A stretch of 64,000 nt of DNA, taken from Pseudomonadota bacterium. Lineage in GTDB: Bacteria > Pseudomonadota > Alphaproteobacteria > Rhizobiales > Xanthobacteraceae. The first letter of the stretch is position 1, and each line of letters opens with the position of its first letter. Below, in pieces: positions 19,655 to 28,815 of this stretch. Where the stretch lies: NCBI GenBank assembly GCA_023422775.1, contig JAFAGM010000064.1, positions 5,516-69,515 on the forward strand, in the 5' to 3' direction. A program made the translations under genes and the position numbers. A model generated the notes under the pieces. The model made no database searches, was not told where the DNA came from, and saw only the letters and a list, made by a program, of their open reading frames with translations.

Positions 19655-20728
19655 ATGGTCGACCGCAAAAACGGGCTCACATACGCAGATTCGGGCGTCG
19701 ATATCGATGCCGGGAACCGCCTGGTCGATCTCATCAAGCCGATGGTTCGCGCCACCGCCCGGGCCGGCGCCGATGCCGAAATCGGCGGTTTCGGCGGGTT
19801 GTTCGACCTCAAGGCGGCCGGCTTCAAGGACCCCGTGCTGGTGGCGGCAACCGACGGCGTCGGCACCAAGGTCAAGATCGCGATCGAGACCGGGCTGCAT
19901 GGCGGGATCGGCATCGACCTGGTGGCGATGTCGGTCAACGACCTCGTGGTGCAGGGCGCCGAGCCGCTGTTCTTCCTCGACTATTTTGCCTGCGGCAAGC
20001 TCGACCCCGAAGCCGCCGCGGCCATCGTGGCCGGCGTCGCCGAGGGCTGCCGCGAATCGGGCTGCGCCCTGATCGGCGGCGAGACCGCCGAAATGCCCGG
20101 GCTCTACAAGGACGGCGACTACGACCTCGCGGGCTTTGCGGTGGGCGCGGCCGAGCGCGGCACGCTGCTGCCGAGCCCGGACATCGCCGCAGGCGACGCC
20201 GTGATCGGACTCGCCTCGTCGGGCGTCCACTCCAACGGCTTCTCGCTGGTCCGCAAGATCGTGGAGCAATCCGGCCTCGGCTTCGACGCGCCGGCGCCGT
20301 TCTCGCCGGTGATGACGCTCGGCGGCGCGCTGCTGGCGCCGACGAAGCTCTACGTGAAGTCCTGCCTGCGGGCGATCCGTGAAACCGGCGCGATCAAGGG
20401 GCTTGCCCATATCACCGGCGGCGGCTTCACCGACAACATTCCCCGCGTGCTGCCGAAGCATCTCGGCGTCGGCATCGATCTGGCGCGGCTGCCGGTGCTG
20501 CCGGTGTTCAAGTGGCTGGCGGCGCAGGGCGGTATCGCCGAGCTCGAGTTGCTGCGCACCTTCAACTGCGGCATCGGCATGATCGCGATCGTGAAGGCCG
20601 ACGCGGTCGACAAGGTGACGGAAGTCCTGGCCGAGGGGGGCGAGACCGTTGCCGTGCTCGGAGAGGTGATCCCGGCAAAGGGCGAGCATCGCGTGATCTA
20701 CAACGGCCACCTCGACCTCGCGCAATGA
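19655..20728 (+). CDS. purM: Phosphoribosylformylglycinamidine cyclo-ligase
   Basis: PurM closes the imidazole ring of aminoimidazole ribotide in de novo purine synthesis. 357 residues, normal length. Conserved blocks are visible: SGVDIDAGNRLVD near the start, GGFGGLFDL, ATDGVGTK, the signature VAMSVNDLVVQGAEPLFFLD, and GLAHITGGGFTDNIPRVLP. ATG start at 19655. Its TGA overlaps the purN ATG (ATGA), so the two enzymes are translationally coupled. Confidence 0.97.
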   Translation: MVDRKNGLTYADSGVDIDAGNRLVDLIKPMVRATARAGADAEIGGFGGLFDLKAAGFKDPVLVAATDGVGTKVKIAIETGLHGGIGIDLVAMSVNDLVVQGAEPLFFLDYFACGKLDPEAAAAIVAGVAEGCRESGCALIGGETAEMPGLYKDGDYDLAGFAVGAAERGTLLPSPDIAAGDAVIGLASSGVHSNGFSLVRKIVEQSGLGFDAPAPFSPVMTLGGALLAPTKLYVKSCLRAIRETGAIKGLAHITGGGFTDNIPRVLPKHLGVGIDLARLPVLPVFKWLAAQGGIAELELLRTFNCGIGMIAIVKADAVDKVTEVLAEGGETVAVLGEVIPAKGEHRVIYNGHLDLAQ

Positions 20729-21378
20729 AGCGCCGCACAGCCATCCTGATTTCCGGGCGCGGTTCCAACATGGCCGCGCTGATCGACGCGGCGAAGGCTG
20801 CCGATTTTCCCGCCGAGATCGTCGCGGTGATTTCCAACCGTGCCGACGCCCTCGGGCTTGAGCGCGCGGCCGCGAGCGGCGTGCCGACGTCAGTCATCGA
20901 GAGCAAGCCGTTCGGCAAGGACCGCGCGGGTTTCGAGGCGATGCTGCAGCGGGCGCTGGACGAGAAAAATGTCGAGTTGATCTGCCTCGGCGGATTCATG
21001 CGGCTGTTCACCGCCGAATTCGTGCAGCGCTGGTACGGCAAGATGCTCAACATCCATCCCTCACTGCTGCCGTCGTTCCCCGGCCTCGATCCGCACGGCC
21101 AGGCGCTTGCCGCAGGCGTCAAGATCTCGGGCGCGACCGTGCACTTCGTGATACCGGAAACCGACGCCGGCCCGATCGTCATGCAGGGCGCGGTGCCGGT
21201 GGACGATGACGACACCGCGGAGACGCTGTCGCAGCGCATCCTCGGCATCGAGCATCGCATCTATCCGGAGGCGCTGCGATTGCTTGCGAGCGGAAAGATT
21301 CGCCTGGAAGGCGATCTCTGCAGGACATCAGATGCGGCCGATTGCAACGGCACGCTGATCTCGCCCGCGGCAATCTGA
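20725..21378 (+). CDS. purN: Phosphoribosylglycinamide formyltransferase
   Basis: PurN formylates glycinamide ribotide using 10-formyl-tetrahydrofolate. 217 residues. The start RRTAILISGRGSNMAALIDA binds substrate phosphate; the catalytic triad residues are visible as N in LNIHPSLLPSFPG, H in GATVHFV and D in ETDAGPIV. The longer frame back to 20512 is a shadow of purM. Confidence 0.96.
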   Translation: MKRRTAILISGRGSNMAALIDAAKAADFPAEIVAVISNRADALGLERAAASGVPTSVIESKPFGKDRAGFEAMLQRALDEKNVELICLGGFMRLFTAEFVQRWYGKMLNIHPSLLPSFPGLDPHGQALAAGVKISGATVHFVIPETDAGPIVMQGAVPVDDDDTAETLSQRILGIEHRIYPEALRLLASGKIRLEGDLCRTSDAADCNGTLISPAAI

Positions 21379-21402
21379 CGATTTCTCTGTCGCCCGAATC
21401 GA

Positions 21403-21420
21403 CCGCCACGCCTGTGGCGG
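21403..21420 (+). terminator. Possible terminator hairpin after purN
   Basis: Perfect 7-bp stem CCGCCAC/GTGGCGG with a 4-base loop, 24 bp after the purN stop. No T-run follows, so it may only protect the 3' end. Confidence 0.35.
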
Positions 21421-21554
21421 CGGAACCACAATGGCGCGTATTCGGCCACTGGACGGGGAGCCAACCAATTGACGCTCCCGGCGAATTGAGAGCAAATCGG
21501 TCAGCCTGATCGGGATTTTGCGCGCTTTTCGAGCCGACGTTTTTGCTCTTGGGA

Positions 21555-22682
21555 ATGGATTGCATGCGCGGCTCTCTGCAGCCATCGCGGGCTTGGAAAA
21601 TCCGCATCGGTGACGCGCTGACGCGGCTGGTCGCGATGGCGTTCGTCCTCGTCGGCATCATGTCCGACGCGCAGGCGCAAGCGCCGCCAACCCCGCCACC
21701 GGCGCCCGAACCGACAGCGATCATGGTCAATTCGATGGTGTCGTCGAACGCAGCGCTGGCCAATCTCGGCAGCAACTTTCTGGAGCGGCTCGGCAACCAG
21801 CAGAGCAACGGCTTCAACCGCCTGCAGCGGACCAATCCGGGAGGCGGCGGCGCCTCCGAAAGCACGGAGCCGCCGCGCTACCGGGCCTGGTTCGAAGGCT
21901 ACGGGAATTCCACCAGGAACGGCGCAGTGGACGGTTTTGTCGGCGACAGCCGCAAAACCTGGGGCGGCGTCGCCGGCATCGGCGCGCGCGTGGCGCCGGG
22001 CATCAATCTCGGCTTTTCCGTCGACCAGAGCCGCTCGGCGATCGACGTTCCTCTGGCGCTGCAATCGGCCACGCTGGATCTGACCCAACTCGGCTTCACC
22101 GCCTCCGTCGACAGCGGTCCCTGGACCTGGGCGACCGCGGCCGTGCACGGTTTCGGCAACATCTATTCGCGCCGGGATACGGGACTGGGGATTGCGACCG
22201 CCGGCTACAACGCGCGGCTCGACGGCGTACTGAGCGAGATCAGCTATTACTGGACCAGGGACCAGGGCCGCGTCGTGCCCAAGGGCGCGTTCGAATATGT
22301 CCGCGCGCGGACCGGGTCGTTGCAGGAGATCGGCGGTCTCGATCCGGTCGCGGCGACCGGCGCGACCGTGCAGCGCGCACGGCTCCTGATCGGCGCGGAG
22401 GTCGGCCACTACTGGATCTTCGACCGCAAGATTCTCGATCTGTCGGCCTACGGCAAGTTCGTCGATAATCTCGTGCAGAACTTCTCCGACATCACCGTCA
22501 GCCTCGGCGCCCAGAGCATCACGTTCCAGGGCATCGGCGAAGGCCAGTACGGAATGGATGCGGGCGCCTCGGTGTCGCTGAGCCTGACCAATACCGCGCG
22601 CCTCTACGCCAATTACGACGCCAGGTTCCGCAATGCGATGCAGTCGCATCAGGGCACGATGGGCGTGGAGATGAGGTGGTAG
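21555..22682 (+). CDS. Outer-membrane autotransporter-type beta-barrel protein
   Basis: About 375 residues. A signal peptide (hydrophobic LVAMAFVLVGIMSDAQAQA) is followed by a Pro-rich linker and a short helix-forming region. From about residue 100 there are alternating hydrophobic strands such as YRAWFEGYGNSTRNG, WGGVAGIGARVAPGINLGFS and TARLYANYDARFRN, and the protein ends in Trp, the usual last-strand signal for barrel insertion. This matches the autotransporter barrel domain, but there is almost no passenger region, so it may be a plain porin-like barrel. Starts are ambiguous: TTG 21543, ATG 21555 or ATG 21564. Confidence 0.75.
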   Translation: MDCMRGSLQPSRAWKIRIGDALTRLVAMAFVLVGIMSDAQAQAPPTPPPAPEPTAIMVNSMVSSNAALANLGSNFLERLGNQQSNGFNRLQRTNPGGGGASESTEPPRYRAWFEGYGNSTRNGAVDGFVGDSRKTWGGVAGIGARVAPGINLGFSVDQSRSAIDVPLALQSATLDLTQLGFTASVDSGPWTWATAAVHGFGNIYSRRDTGLGIATAGYNARLDGVLSEISYYWTRDQGRVVPKGAFEYVRARTGSLQEIGGLDPVAATGATVQRARLLIGAEVGHYWIFDRKILDLSAYGKFVDNLVQNFSDITVSLGAQSITFQGIGEGQYGMDAGASVSLSLTNTARLYANYDARFRNAMQSHQGTMGVEMRW

Positions 22683-22710
22683 GGGTAGCGGTGAATCGGC
22701 CGTTCGTGGC

Positions 22711-22810
22711 CTTCATGGTTCGAGACGCGCGGCGCTGCCGCGCTCCTCACCATGAGGACCTCAGACCTCATCCTGAGGAGCATCGCGAAGCGATGCGTCT
22801 CGAAGGATGA
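22711..22810. repeat. Long imperfect palindromic repeat
   Basis: Outer arms TTCGAGACGC and GCGTCTCGAA and inner arms GCTCCTCACCATGAGG and CCTCATCCTGAGGAGC form a large cruciform-type palindrome. It lies between the converging barrel gene and rnd. This sequence type is widespread in Bradyrhizobium genomes. Confidence 0.75.
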
Positions 22811-22825
22811 ATGCCGCCGTATCTG

Positions 22826-23974
22826 CTAGGCCCGGTCGACCCTGACGACGCGGCCTTTTTCGATCGCGAGCGCCAGCCTGCCGTGTTTCAGCGCAAGTGC
22901 TGCTTCGCCGAACAATTCGCGGCGCCAGCCGTGCAGGGCGGCGACGTCGGCGTGATCGTCGGCGGCGATCTGGTCGAGGTCGTCGACGGTGGCGATCACC
23001 TTGCTGGCGACGGCATGGCGTTCCGACGTCATCCGCAGCAGCACCTTCAGCAGTTCGACGGTCGCAGCGCCGTTTGAATTGCCGCGCGGCTTGTCGAGTT
23101 TCGGCAGGGTGTGGGGATCGCGGGCGAGGCCGCGCTGCACGGCGGCGATGATATCGCTGCCCCATTTCGAGCGGTCAAAGCCCTTCGGCAGCGAGCGCAG
23201 ATTGGCGAGGCGCTCCAGCGAGGTCGGCGCGTGGGTGGCGATGTCGCCGACAGCATCGTCCTTCAGTACGCGTGAGCGCGGCACATCGCGGCCTTGTGCT
23301 TCCTGCTCGCGCCAGGCCGCCACTTCCATCAGCACCGCGAGTTCCTTTGGCTTGCGGACCCGCGTCTTGAGCCGCTCCCAGGCGCGCTCAGGGTGAAAAT
23401 CATAGGTTTTAGGCGAGGTCAGGACTTCCATCTCCTCGCTGACCCAGTCGTTGCGGCCACGCTTCTTCAGGTCGGCGTCGAGCGCTGCGAATACGTCGCG
23501 CAGATGGGTGACGTCGGAGACCGCGTAATGCATCTGCTCCGGCGTCAGCGGCCGGCGCGACCAGTCGGTGAAGCGGTGGGTCTTGTCCGGCCGGTGACCG
23601 GTGACGCGCTCGACGAGCTGGTCATAGGCGATGCTGTCGCCGTAACCCAGCACCATCGCGGCGACCTGGGTGTCGAAGATCGGGTGCGGAATGGTGTTCG
23701 ACAGGTGCCAGACGATTTCGATGTCCTGGCGGGCGGCGTGGAACACCTTCAGCACCGCCTCGTTCCCCATCAGTTCGAAGAACGGCTTGAGGTCGATCCC
23801 GGGCGCCAGCGTGTCGATCACGACGGCTTCCTCCGCGCTCGCCAGCTGCACGACGCAGAGCAGGGGGTAGTACGTCGTCTCCCGCAGGAACTCGGTATCG
23901 ACGGTGATGACCTTGTGTTGGGCGAGCCGGGAGCAGGCGGCAGCGAGGTCGGAAGTGGTGGTAATCAGATCCAT
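22826..23974 (-). CDS. rnd: Ribonuclease D
   Basis: RNase D is a 3'-to-5' exonuclease that trims tRNA precursors. With the start at 23974 (MDLITTTSDLAAACSRLA) the protein has 382 residues; a frame to 24028 adds 18 residues that look non-conserved. All three DEDD exonuclease motifs are present: DTEFLRE (about 26–32), HAARQDIEIVW (about 78–88) and YAVSDVTHL (about 150–158). One or two HRDC domains follow (about 200–280 and 310–370). Confidence 0.95.
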   Translation of the reverse strand: MDLITTTSDLAAACSRLAQHKVITVDTEFLRETTYYPLLCVVQLASAEEAVVIDTLAPGIDLKPFFELMGNEAVLKVFHAARQDIEIVWHLSNTIPHPIFDTQVAAMVLGYGDSIAYDQLVERVTGHRPDKTHRFTDWSRRPLTPEQMHYAVSDVTHLRDVFAALDADLKKRGRNDWVSEEMEVLTSPKTYDFHPERAWERLKTRVRKPKELAVLMEVAAWREQEAQGRDVPRSRVLKDDAVGDIATHAPTSLERLANLRSLPKGFDRSKWGSDIIAAVQRGLARDPHTLPKLDKPRGNSNGAATVELLKVLLRMTSERHAVASKVIATVDDLDQIAADDHADVAALHGWRRELFGEAALALKHGRLALAIEKGRVVRVDRA

Positions 23975-24123
23975 GAACAATCCATGACGCTTACCAGAGG
24001 CGTTCTGCCGAAAGCGCTGATATGTCAAGGGTGTTGAGCGGGATTTGCGGCGCGAAATTGCGCCTGATCACGGCTTTTTTGCGTCGAGGCGGGGGCGGCG
24101 GCGTCAGCAGTCGCGGAATCCGG

Positions 24124-24549
24124 TCAGCGTCGCACTGGGCGTCCCTTGCTCTGTCGGGCGAGTTCGAGAAATTTCAGCTTGATCTGCGCGAACAGGCCCG
24201 GCGGAATGAAGCCGTAGCTGAATACATCGGGTCTTCCGGGAATTGGTGACAAGCCGGCGTTCGGCCACTCGTCGATGTTATGTTCCGAAACGATAACCCA
24301 GCTCGGCGCGTTATCGAGGCGGAGGGCCTGTTTGACCTTCGCCGGAATTTCGATGCCGACCGTATTGGTATCCGGCGGCGAATGCGTGATCGGCAGCAGC
24401 ACGACGTAGCGTGGCTTCGTCAGGCTGTCGCTAGAGGCGACAAGGCAAGTGGGCCGATCTTTTCCCTGATCGCGCCCGGCGGCTGCCTCATGAGACCAGA
24501 GATAATCGTAGCGGACGATAAGGCCCGGCTTCGGATCGGGAAGGGCCAC
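24124..24549 (-). CDS. PemK/MazF-like toxin of a type II toxin–antitoxin pair
   Basis: 141 residues from a GTG start. The pattern PGLIVRYDYLW, then a basic GKDRPTCLVAS, then VVLLPITHSPP and a late PGLFAQIKLKF matches the SH3-like barrel of MazF/PemK endoribonucleases. It starts 10 bp after the stop of a Phd/YefM-type antitoxin gene on the same strand, the standard antitoxin-first order. RNase activity is inferred from family and context; no catalytic residue can be confirmed by eye. Confidence 0.72.
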   Translation of the reverse strand: MALPDPKPGLIVRYDYLWSHEAAAGRDQGKDRPTCLVASSDSLTKPRYVVLLPITHSPPDTNTVGIEIPAKVKQALRLDNAPSWVIVSEHNIDEWPNAGLSPIPGRPDVFSYGFIPPGLFAQIKLKFLELARQSKGRPVRR

Positions 24550-24559
24550 GCCGCTGGCT

Positions 24560-24814
24560 TCACTTCAGCAGGTCATCGAGTTTCGCGTGTTCAGGGTCCA
24601 TCTCGGCCCTCTCTATTGCATCGATAACCACAGACGTTGCGTCGGCAGTTCGATGGGTGCGCTTGGCGGCGGCGGTGAGCCAATCATATTGTTCGGCCGA
24701 TATTAGTACCAACTCGCGCCGACCATGCCGCGTGATCTCCACCGGCTCGCGCTGCGCCTGATGCTGGAATTCACCGAACTTGCGCTGGAACTCGAGGGAT
24801 GTGGTTTGGACCAT
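24560..24814 (-). CDS. Phd/YefM-type antitoxin
   Basis: 84 residues. The region EFQRKFGEFQHQAQREPVE followed by ITRHGRRELVLISAEQYDWL is the typical Phd/YefM DNA-binding fold: an N-terminal part that binds operators and a later helix (about 60–84, acidic) that wraps the toxin. These antitoxins usually repress their own operon. The gene is upstream of the PemK-like toxin. Confidence 0.8.
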   Translation of the reverse strand: MVQTTSLEFQRKFGEFQHQAQREPVEITRHGRRELVLISAEQYDWLTAAAKRTHRTADATSVVIDAIERAEMDPEHAKLDDLLK

Positions 24815-24919
24815 GGCAACAGCCCTTCGCGAAAATACGTATAATACATATATCGCGGAACTCGAAAAAGCAAATCGGCGTTTGCTGCCGCCGCCCTGCG
24901 GGATATGTCGGCAGCGCTC

Positions 24920-25030
24920 TTATTCGTAATGAACGCGCTGCGACCGGCGTCGGCCCGACGGCATCGCCAGCACGATCAGGCACAGCCCGATCATCGCCAT
25001 TCCAATGAATTCGAAAGCAAAGGCGTCCAC
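24920..25030 (-). CDS. Candidate 36-residue single-span membrane protein
   Basis: GTG start with GGGGGAGAG about six bases upstream, a strong ribosome site. The product has one hydrophobic span (IGMAMIGLCLIVLAM) followed by a very basic tail (SGRRRSQR). Similar tiny membrane proteins are common in rhizobia; expression is not proven. Confidence 0.45.
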   Translation of the reverse strand: MDAFAFEFIGMAMIGLCLIVLAMPSGRRRSQRVHYE

Positions 25031-25224
25031 GGCAATCTCTCCCCCAATATGCCGATAGATTTGTGGGGAGCGCGTTGACCGTTTCTTAATTTGTGGAGGC
25101 TGGGCGCGATGCGCGTCGGCGGATGGTGCACGAGCGATTAAGGATTTCAGTTAACGGGGAGGTTCAAGTGCAACAGAGCGCCGCCGGCCCGCACTTCGAA
25201 TCGTAACGCTGAAATCTCAAAAAC

Positions 25225-25299
25225 GTCATTGCGAGCGCAGCGAAGCAATCCATGGAGCCGCGGGAAAAGTGTGGATTGCTTCGCTACGCTCGCAATGAC
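25225..25299. repeat. Palindromic repeat, CATTGCGAGCG type, copy A
   Basis: 75-bp inverted repeat with arms of about 30 bp (GTCATTGCGAGCGCAGCG… and its complement) around a short spacer. The same element is at 47346–47423. It ends 17 bp past the selO stop. Confidence 0.8.
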
Positions 25300-25316
25300 G
25301 GGGAAAGATCGGTGTC

Positions 25317-26789
25317 TCACGTCCCGCAGAACGTCCGCAGTACGCGCTGGTCCGGCAGCGGCGGCTCCGCATAGGCCGCGTACGCCAGCTGATCCTCGAA
25401 CGGCTTTGACAGCACCGTCAGCAATTCCTCGAACGGCTTGTAATCGTCGTTCACTGCGGCCTGGATCACCGCTTCGATGCGGTGGTTGCGCGGGATGAAG
25501 GCCGGATTGACCGCGCGCATTGCGGCCTGCCGTTCCGCGGCCGACTGTGGTTCCTCGGCGATGCGCTGGCGCCAGCGCGCGGCCCATTCTTCATACGCTG
25601 CGGGATCGGTGAACTGATCGCGCACCTTGTCGGCGGCACCGTCGCCTGCGGCATCGCTGAGATGGCGGAAGGTGAGGGTGAAGTCGGCCGCATTCTTCGC
25701 CATGGCGTCGAGCAGATCCTGCACCAGCGCCTCGTCGCCGTCGCGTTCGGTGAACAGGCCGATCTTCCGGCGCAGGCCCGACTGATAGGCGGCGGTGAAC
25801 TTCTCGGCGAACTCGCCGAGTATGAATTGCGCCTGCTCGATCGCCTTGTTCTGGTCGTCGGAGAACAGCGGCAGCAGGCATTCGGCCAGCCGCGTCAGAT
25901 TCCACAGCGCGATCCGCGGCTGGTTGGCGTAGGCGTAGCGGCCCATCTCGTCGATCGACGAAAACACCTGCGCGGGATTGTATTCGTCCATGAACGCGCA
26001 CGGGCCGTAGTCGATGGTCTCGCCTGATATCGACGTGTTGTCGGTGTTCATGACGCCATGGATGAAGCCGACCAGCAGCCAGCGCGCGACCAGATCGGCC
26101 TGGCGGGCGACGACGCGTTCGAGCAGCGCGTGATGGGGGCGCTCGGCTATTCCGATGTCGGGGTAGTGCCTGGCGATGACGTGGTCGGCCAGCGCGCGCA
26201 CGCCGTCGGTGTCGCCACGCGCGGCAAAGAACTGGAAGGTGCCGACGCGGATATGGCTCGACGCCACACGGGTGAGCACGGCGCCCGGCAGCATGGTCTC
26301 GCGCTGAACGCGCTCGCCCGAGGTCACCGCGGCCAGCGAGCGGGTGGTCGGGATACCGAGCGCGAACATCGCCTCGCTGACGATGTACTCGCGCAGGACC
26401 GGTCCGAGCGCGGCGCGGCCGTCGCCCCGGCGCGAAAACGGCGTGGGTCCCGATCCCTTGAGCTGGATGTCGCGGCGGACGCCATCCTTGTCGATGACCT
26501 CGCCGAGCAGGATGGCGCGGCCGTCGCCCAGTTGCGGGACGAACTGGCCGAACTGGTGGCCGGCATAAGCCATCGCGATCGGGTCGGCCCCATCGGGGAG
26601 GCGCTTTCCGGCAAGGATTTCAGCCCCTTCCGGGCTCTCCAGCAGGTCCGGATCGAGGCCGAGATGGACGGCGAGCGCCCGGTTCAGCTTGATCAGCCGG
26701 GGGGCGGCGACGGGCGTCGGGGCCACGCGGGCGAAAAAGCTCGACGGCAAGGCCGCATAGGTGTTCTGGAACGGAAAATGGACGGTCAT
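25317..26789 (-). CDS. selO: SelO/YdiU family protein adenylyltransferase
   Basis: 490 residues. SelO pseudokinases transfer AMP to hydroxyl-bearing residues of target proteins and act in redox stress. Family blocks are visible: YAGHQFGQFVPQLGDGRAILLGEV (quoted in part: AGHQFGQFVPQLGDG), DIQLKGSGPTPFSRRGDGRA, LREYIVSEAM, FIHGVMNTDN and DYGPCAFMDEYNP. The start MTVHFPFQNTYAALP at 26789 matches the family; the frame to 26981 is an artefact. Unlike the eukaryotic form it has no Sec; the penultimate region carries Cys (TFCGT). Confidence 0.93.
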   Translation of the reverse strand: MTVHFPFQNTYAALPSSFFARVAPTPVAAPRLIKLNRALAVHLGLDPDLLESPEGAEILAGKRLPDGADPIAMAYAGHQFGQFVPQLGDGRAILLGEVIDKDGVRRDIQLKGSGPTPFSRRGDGRAALGPVLREYIVSEAMFALGIPTTRSLAAVTSGERVQRETMLPGAVLTRVASSHIRVGTFQFFAARGDTDGVRALADHVIARHYPDIGIAERPHHALLERVVARQADLVARWLLVGFIHGVMNTDNTSISGETIDYGPCAFMDEYNPAQVFSSIDEMGRYAYANQPRIALWNLTRLAECLLPLFSDDQNKAIEQAQFILGEFAEKFTAAYQSGLRRKIGLFTERDGDEALVQDLLDAMAKNAADFTLTFRHLSDAAGDGAADKVRDQFTDPAAYEEWAARWRQRIAEEPQSAAERQAAMRAVNPAFIPRNHRIEAVIQAAVNDDYKPFEELLTVLSKPFEDQLAYAAYAEPPLPDQRVLRTFCGT

Positions 26790-26979
26790 GACCCAAAAGA
26801 TAGGCGCGGCTCCGGAATAGGCAACGCTCCATCGGCAGGGGCCGGAAATGTCGCGCCCGGACCGCAAAACAGGCCACCCGATTGGTTGCCGCTCACGCCT
26901 GCGTCGGGTAAACCCTCCCGCACTTCGCGCGGGCTTTGGCCCCCGATTCTGCCCTCCGACATCAGTTTTTGGGATTTCC

Positions 26980-28752
26980 ATGCATCGCTACCGGTCACAT
27001 ACATGCGGCGCGCTCCGTGCGAGCGACATCGGGCAAACCGCCCGCCTTTCCGGCTGGTGCCATCGTATCCGCGACCATGGCGGCGTGCTGTTCATCGATT
27101 TGCGCGACCATTACGGCATCACCCAATGCGTGGCCGACCCGGACTCGCCGGCGTTCAAGGAAGTCGAGAAGTTCCGCTCGGAATGGGTGGTGCGGATCGA
27201 CGGCAAGGTCCGCAAGCGGCCCGAGGGCACCGACAACCCGGAACTGCCGACCGGTGCGGTGGAAGTCTATGTCAGCGAGATCGAGGTGCTGGGGCCCGCG
27301 GCCGAGCTGCCGCTGCCGGTGTTCGGCGAGCAGGAATATCCTGAGGACATAAGGCTCAAATACCGCTTCCTCGACCTGCGTCGCGAGAAGCTGCACCAGA
27401 ACATCATGACCCGCGGCGCCATCGTCGATTCCATGCGCAAGCGGATGAAGGAGCAAGGCTTCTTCGAATTCCAGACCCCGATCCTGACGGCGTCCTCGCC
27501 GGAAGGCGCGCGCGACTTCCTGGTGCCGTCGCGCATCCATCCCGGCAAGTTCTACGCGCTGCCGCAGGCGCCGCAGCAGTACAAGCAGCTTTTGATGATG
27601 TCGGGCTTCGACCGCTACTTCCAGATCGCGCCGTGCTTCCGCGACGAGGACCCGCGCGCCGATCGGCTGCCGGGCGAGTTCTACCAGCTCGACGTGGAGA
27701 TGAGCTTCGTCGAGCAGGACGACGTGTTCGCGGCCATGGAGCCCGTCGTGACAGGCGTGTTCGAGGAATTTGCCGGGGGCAAGCCGGTCACCAAGGGCTG
27801 GCGGCGGATTCCGTTTGCGGAAGCCTTGAAGAAATACGGCAGCGACAAGCCCGACCTGCGCAACCCGATCGAGATGCAGGACGTCTCCGAACATTTCCGT
27901 GGCTCCGGCTTCAAGGTGTTCGCGCGGATGCTGGAAGATCCCAAGAACCAGGTCTGGGCGATCCCCGGAGCGGGCGGCGGATCGCGCGCGTTCTGCGACC
28001 GCATGAACTCCTGGGCTCAGGGCGAAGGCCAGCCCGGCCTCGGCTACATCATGTGGCGTGAGGGCGGCGAGGGCGCGGGCCCGCTCGCCAACAACATCGG
28101 CGCGGAGCGGACCGCGGCGATTCGCGCACAACTCGGCATGAAGGAGGGCGACGCCGCCTTCTTCGTCGCCGGCGACCCGGAAAAATTCTGGAAGTTCTCC
28201 GGCCTGGCGCGCACGAAGGTCGGCGAGGAGTTGAACCTGGTCGACAAGGACCGGTTCGATCTGGCCTGGATCGTCGATTTCCCGATGTACGAGTATGACG
28301 AGACCGAGAAGAAGATCGACTTCTCGCACAATCCGTTCTCGATGCCGCAGGGCGGTCTCGAAGCGCTGCAGACCAGGGACCCGCTCACGATCAAGGCGTT
28401 TCAGTACGACATCGTCTGCAACGGCTACGAGATCGCGTCCGGCGGCATCCGCAACCACAAGCCGGAAGCGATGGTGAAGGCGTTCGAGATCGCGGGCTAT
28501 GGCGAGAAGGACGTCGTCGAGCGTTTCGGCGGCATGTACCGCGCGTTCCAGTACGGCGCCCCGCCGCATGGCGGCATGGCGGCCGGCGTCGACCGCATCG
28601 TGATGTTGCTCTGCGGCACGACCAACCTGCGCGAAATCTCGCTGTTTCCGATGAACCAGCAGGCCGTGGACCTGTTGATGGGCGCGCCGTCGGAGGTCAC
28701 GACCAAGCAGTTGCGCGAGCTTCACATCCGGCTCAATCTGCCGCAAAACTAA
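26980..28752 (+). CDS. aspS: Aspartate–tRNA ligase (AspRS)
   Basis: 590 residues, bacterial type. It has an N-terminal OB-fold anticodon domain (about 1–110, GWCHRIRDHGGVLFIDLRDH), the class II core with motif 2 FRDEDPRADR, a GAD insert domain (about 290–420) and motif 3 (GGMAAGVDRIVMLL). Alphaproteobacterial AspRS is commonly non-discriminating and works with GatCAB to make Asn-tRNA; the sequence alone does not settle this here. I use the ATG at 26980. Confidence 0.96.
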   Translation: MHRYRSHTCGALRASDIGQTARLSGWCHRIRDHGGVLFIDLRDHYGITQCVADPDSPAFKEVEKFRSEWVVRIDGKVRKRPEGTDNPELPTGAVEVYVSEIEVLGPAAELPLPVFGEQEYPEDIRLKYRFLDLRREKLHQNIMTRGAIVDSMRKRMKEQGFFEFQTPILTASSPEGARDFLVPSRIHPGKFYALPQAPQQYKQLLMMSGFDRYFQIAPCFRDEDPRADRLPGEFYQLDVEMSFVEQDDVFAAMEPVVTGVFEEFAGGKPVTKGWRRIPFAEALKKYGSDKPDLRNPIEMQDVSEHFRGSGFKVFARMLEDPKNQVWAIPGAGGGSRAFCDRMNSWAQGEGQPGLGYIMWREGGEGAGPLANNIGAERTAAIRAQLGMKEGDAAFFVAGDPEKFWKFSGLARTKVGEELNLVDKDRFDLAWIVDFPMYEYDETEKKIDFSHNPFSMPQGGLEALQTRDPLTIKAFQYDIVCNGYEIASGGIRNHKPEAMVKAFEIAGYGEKDVVERFGGMYRAFQYGAPPHGGMAAGVDRIVMLLCGTTNLREISLFPMNQQAVDLLMGAPSEVTTKQLRELHIRLNLPQN

Positions 28753-28815
28753 GGGTTAGAATGAAGACTGGCCTCGGCTCGCAGTCCGGGGCCGGCGAAG
28801 CGCGTGGGGGAGTGC

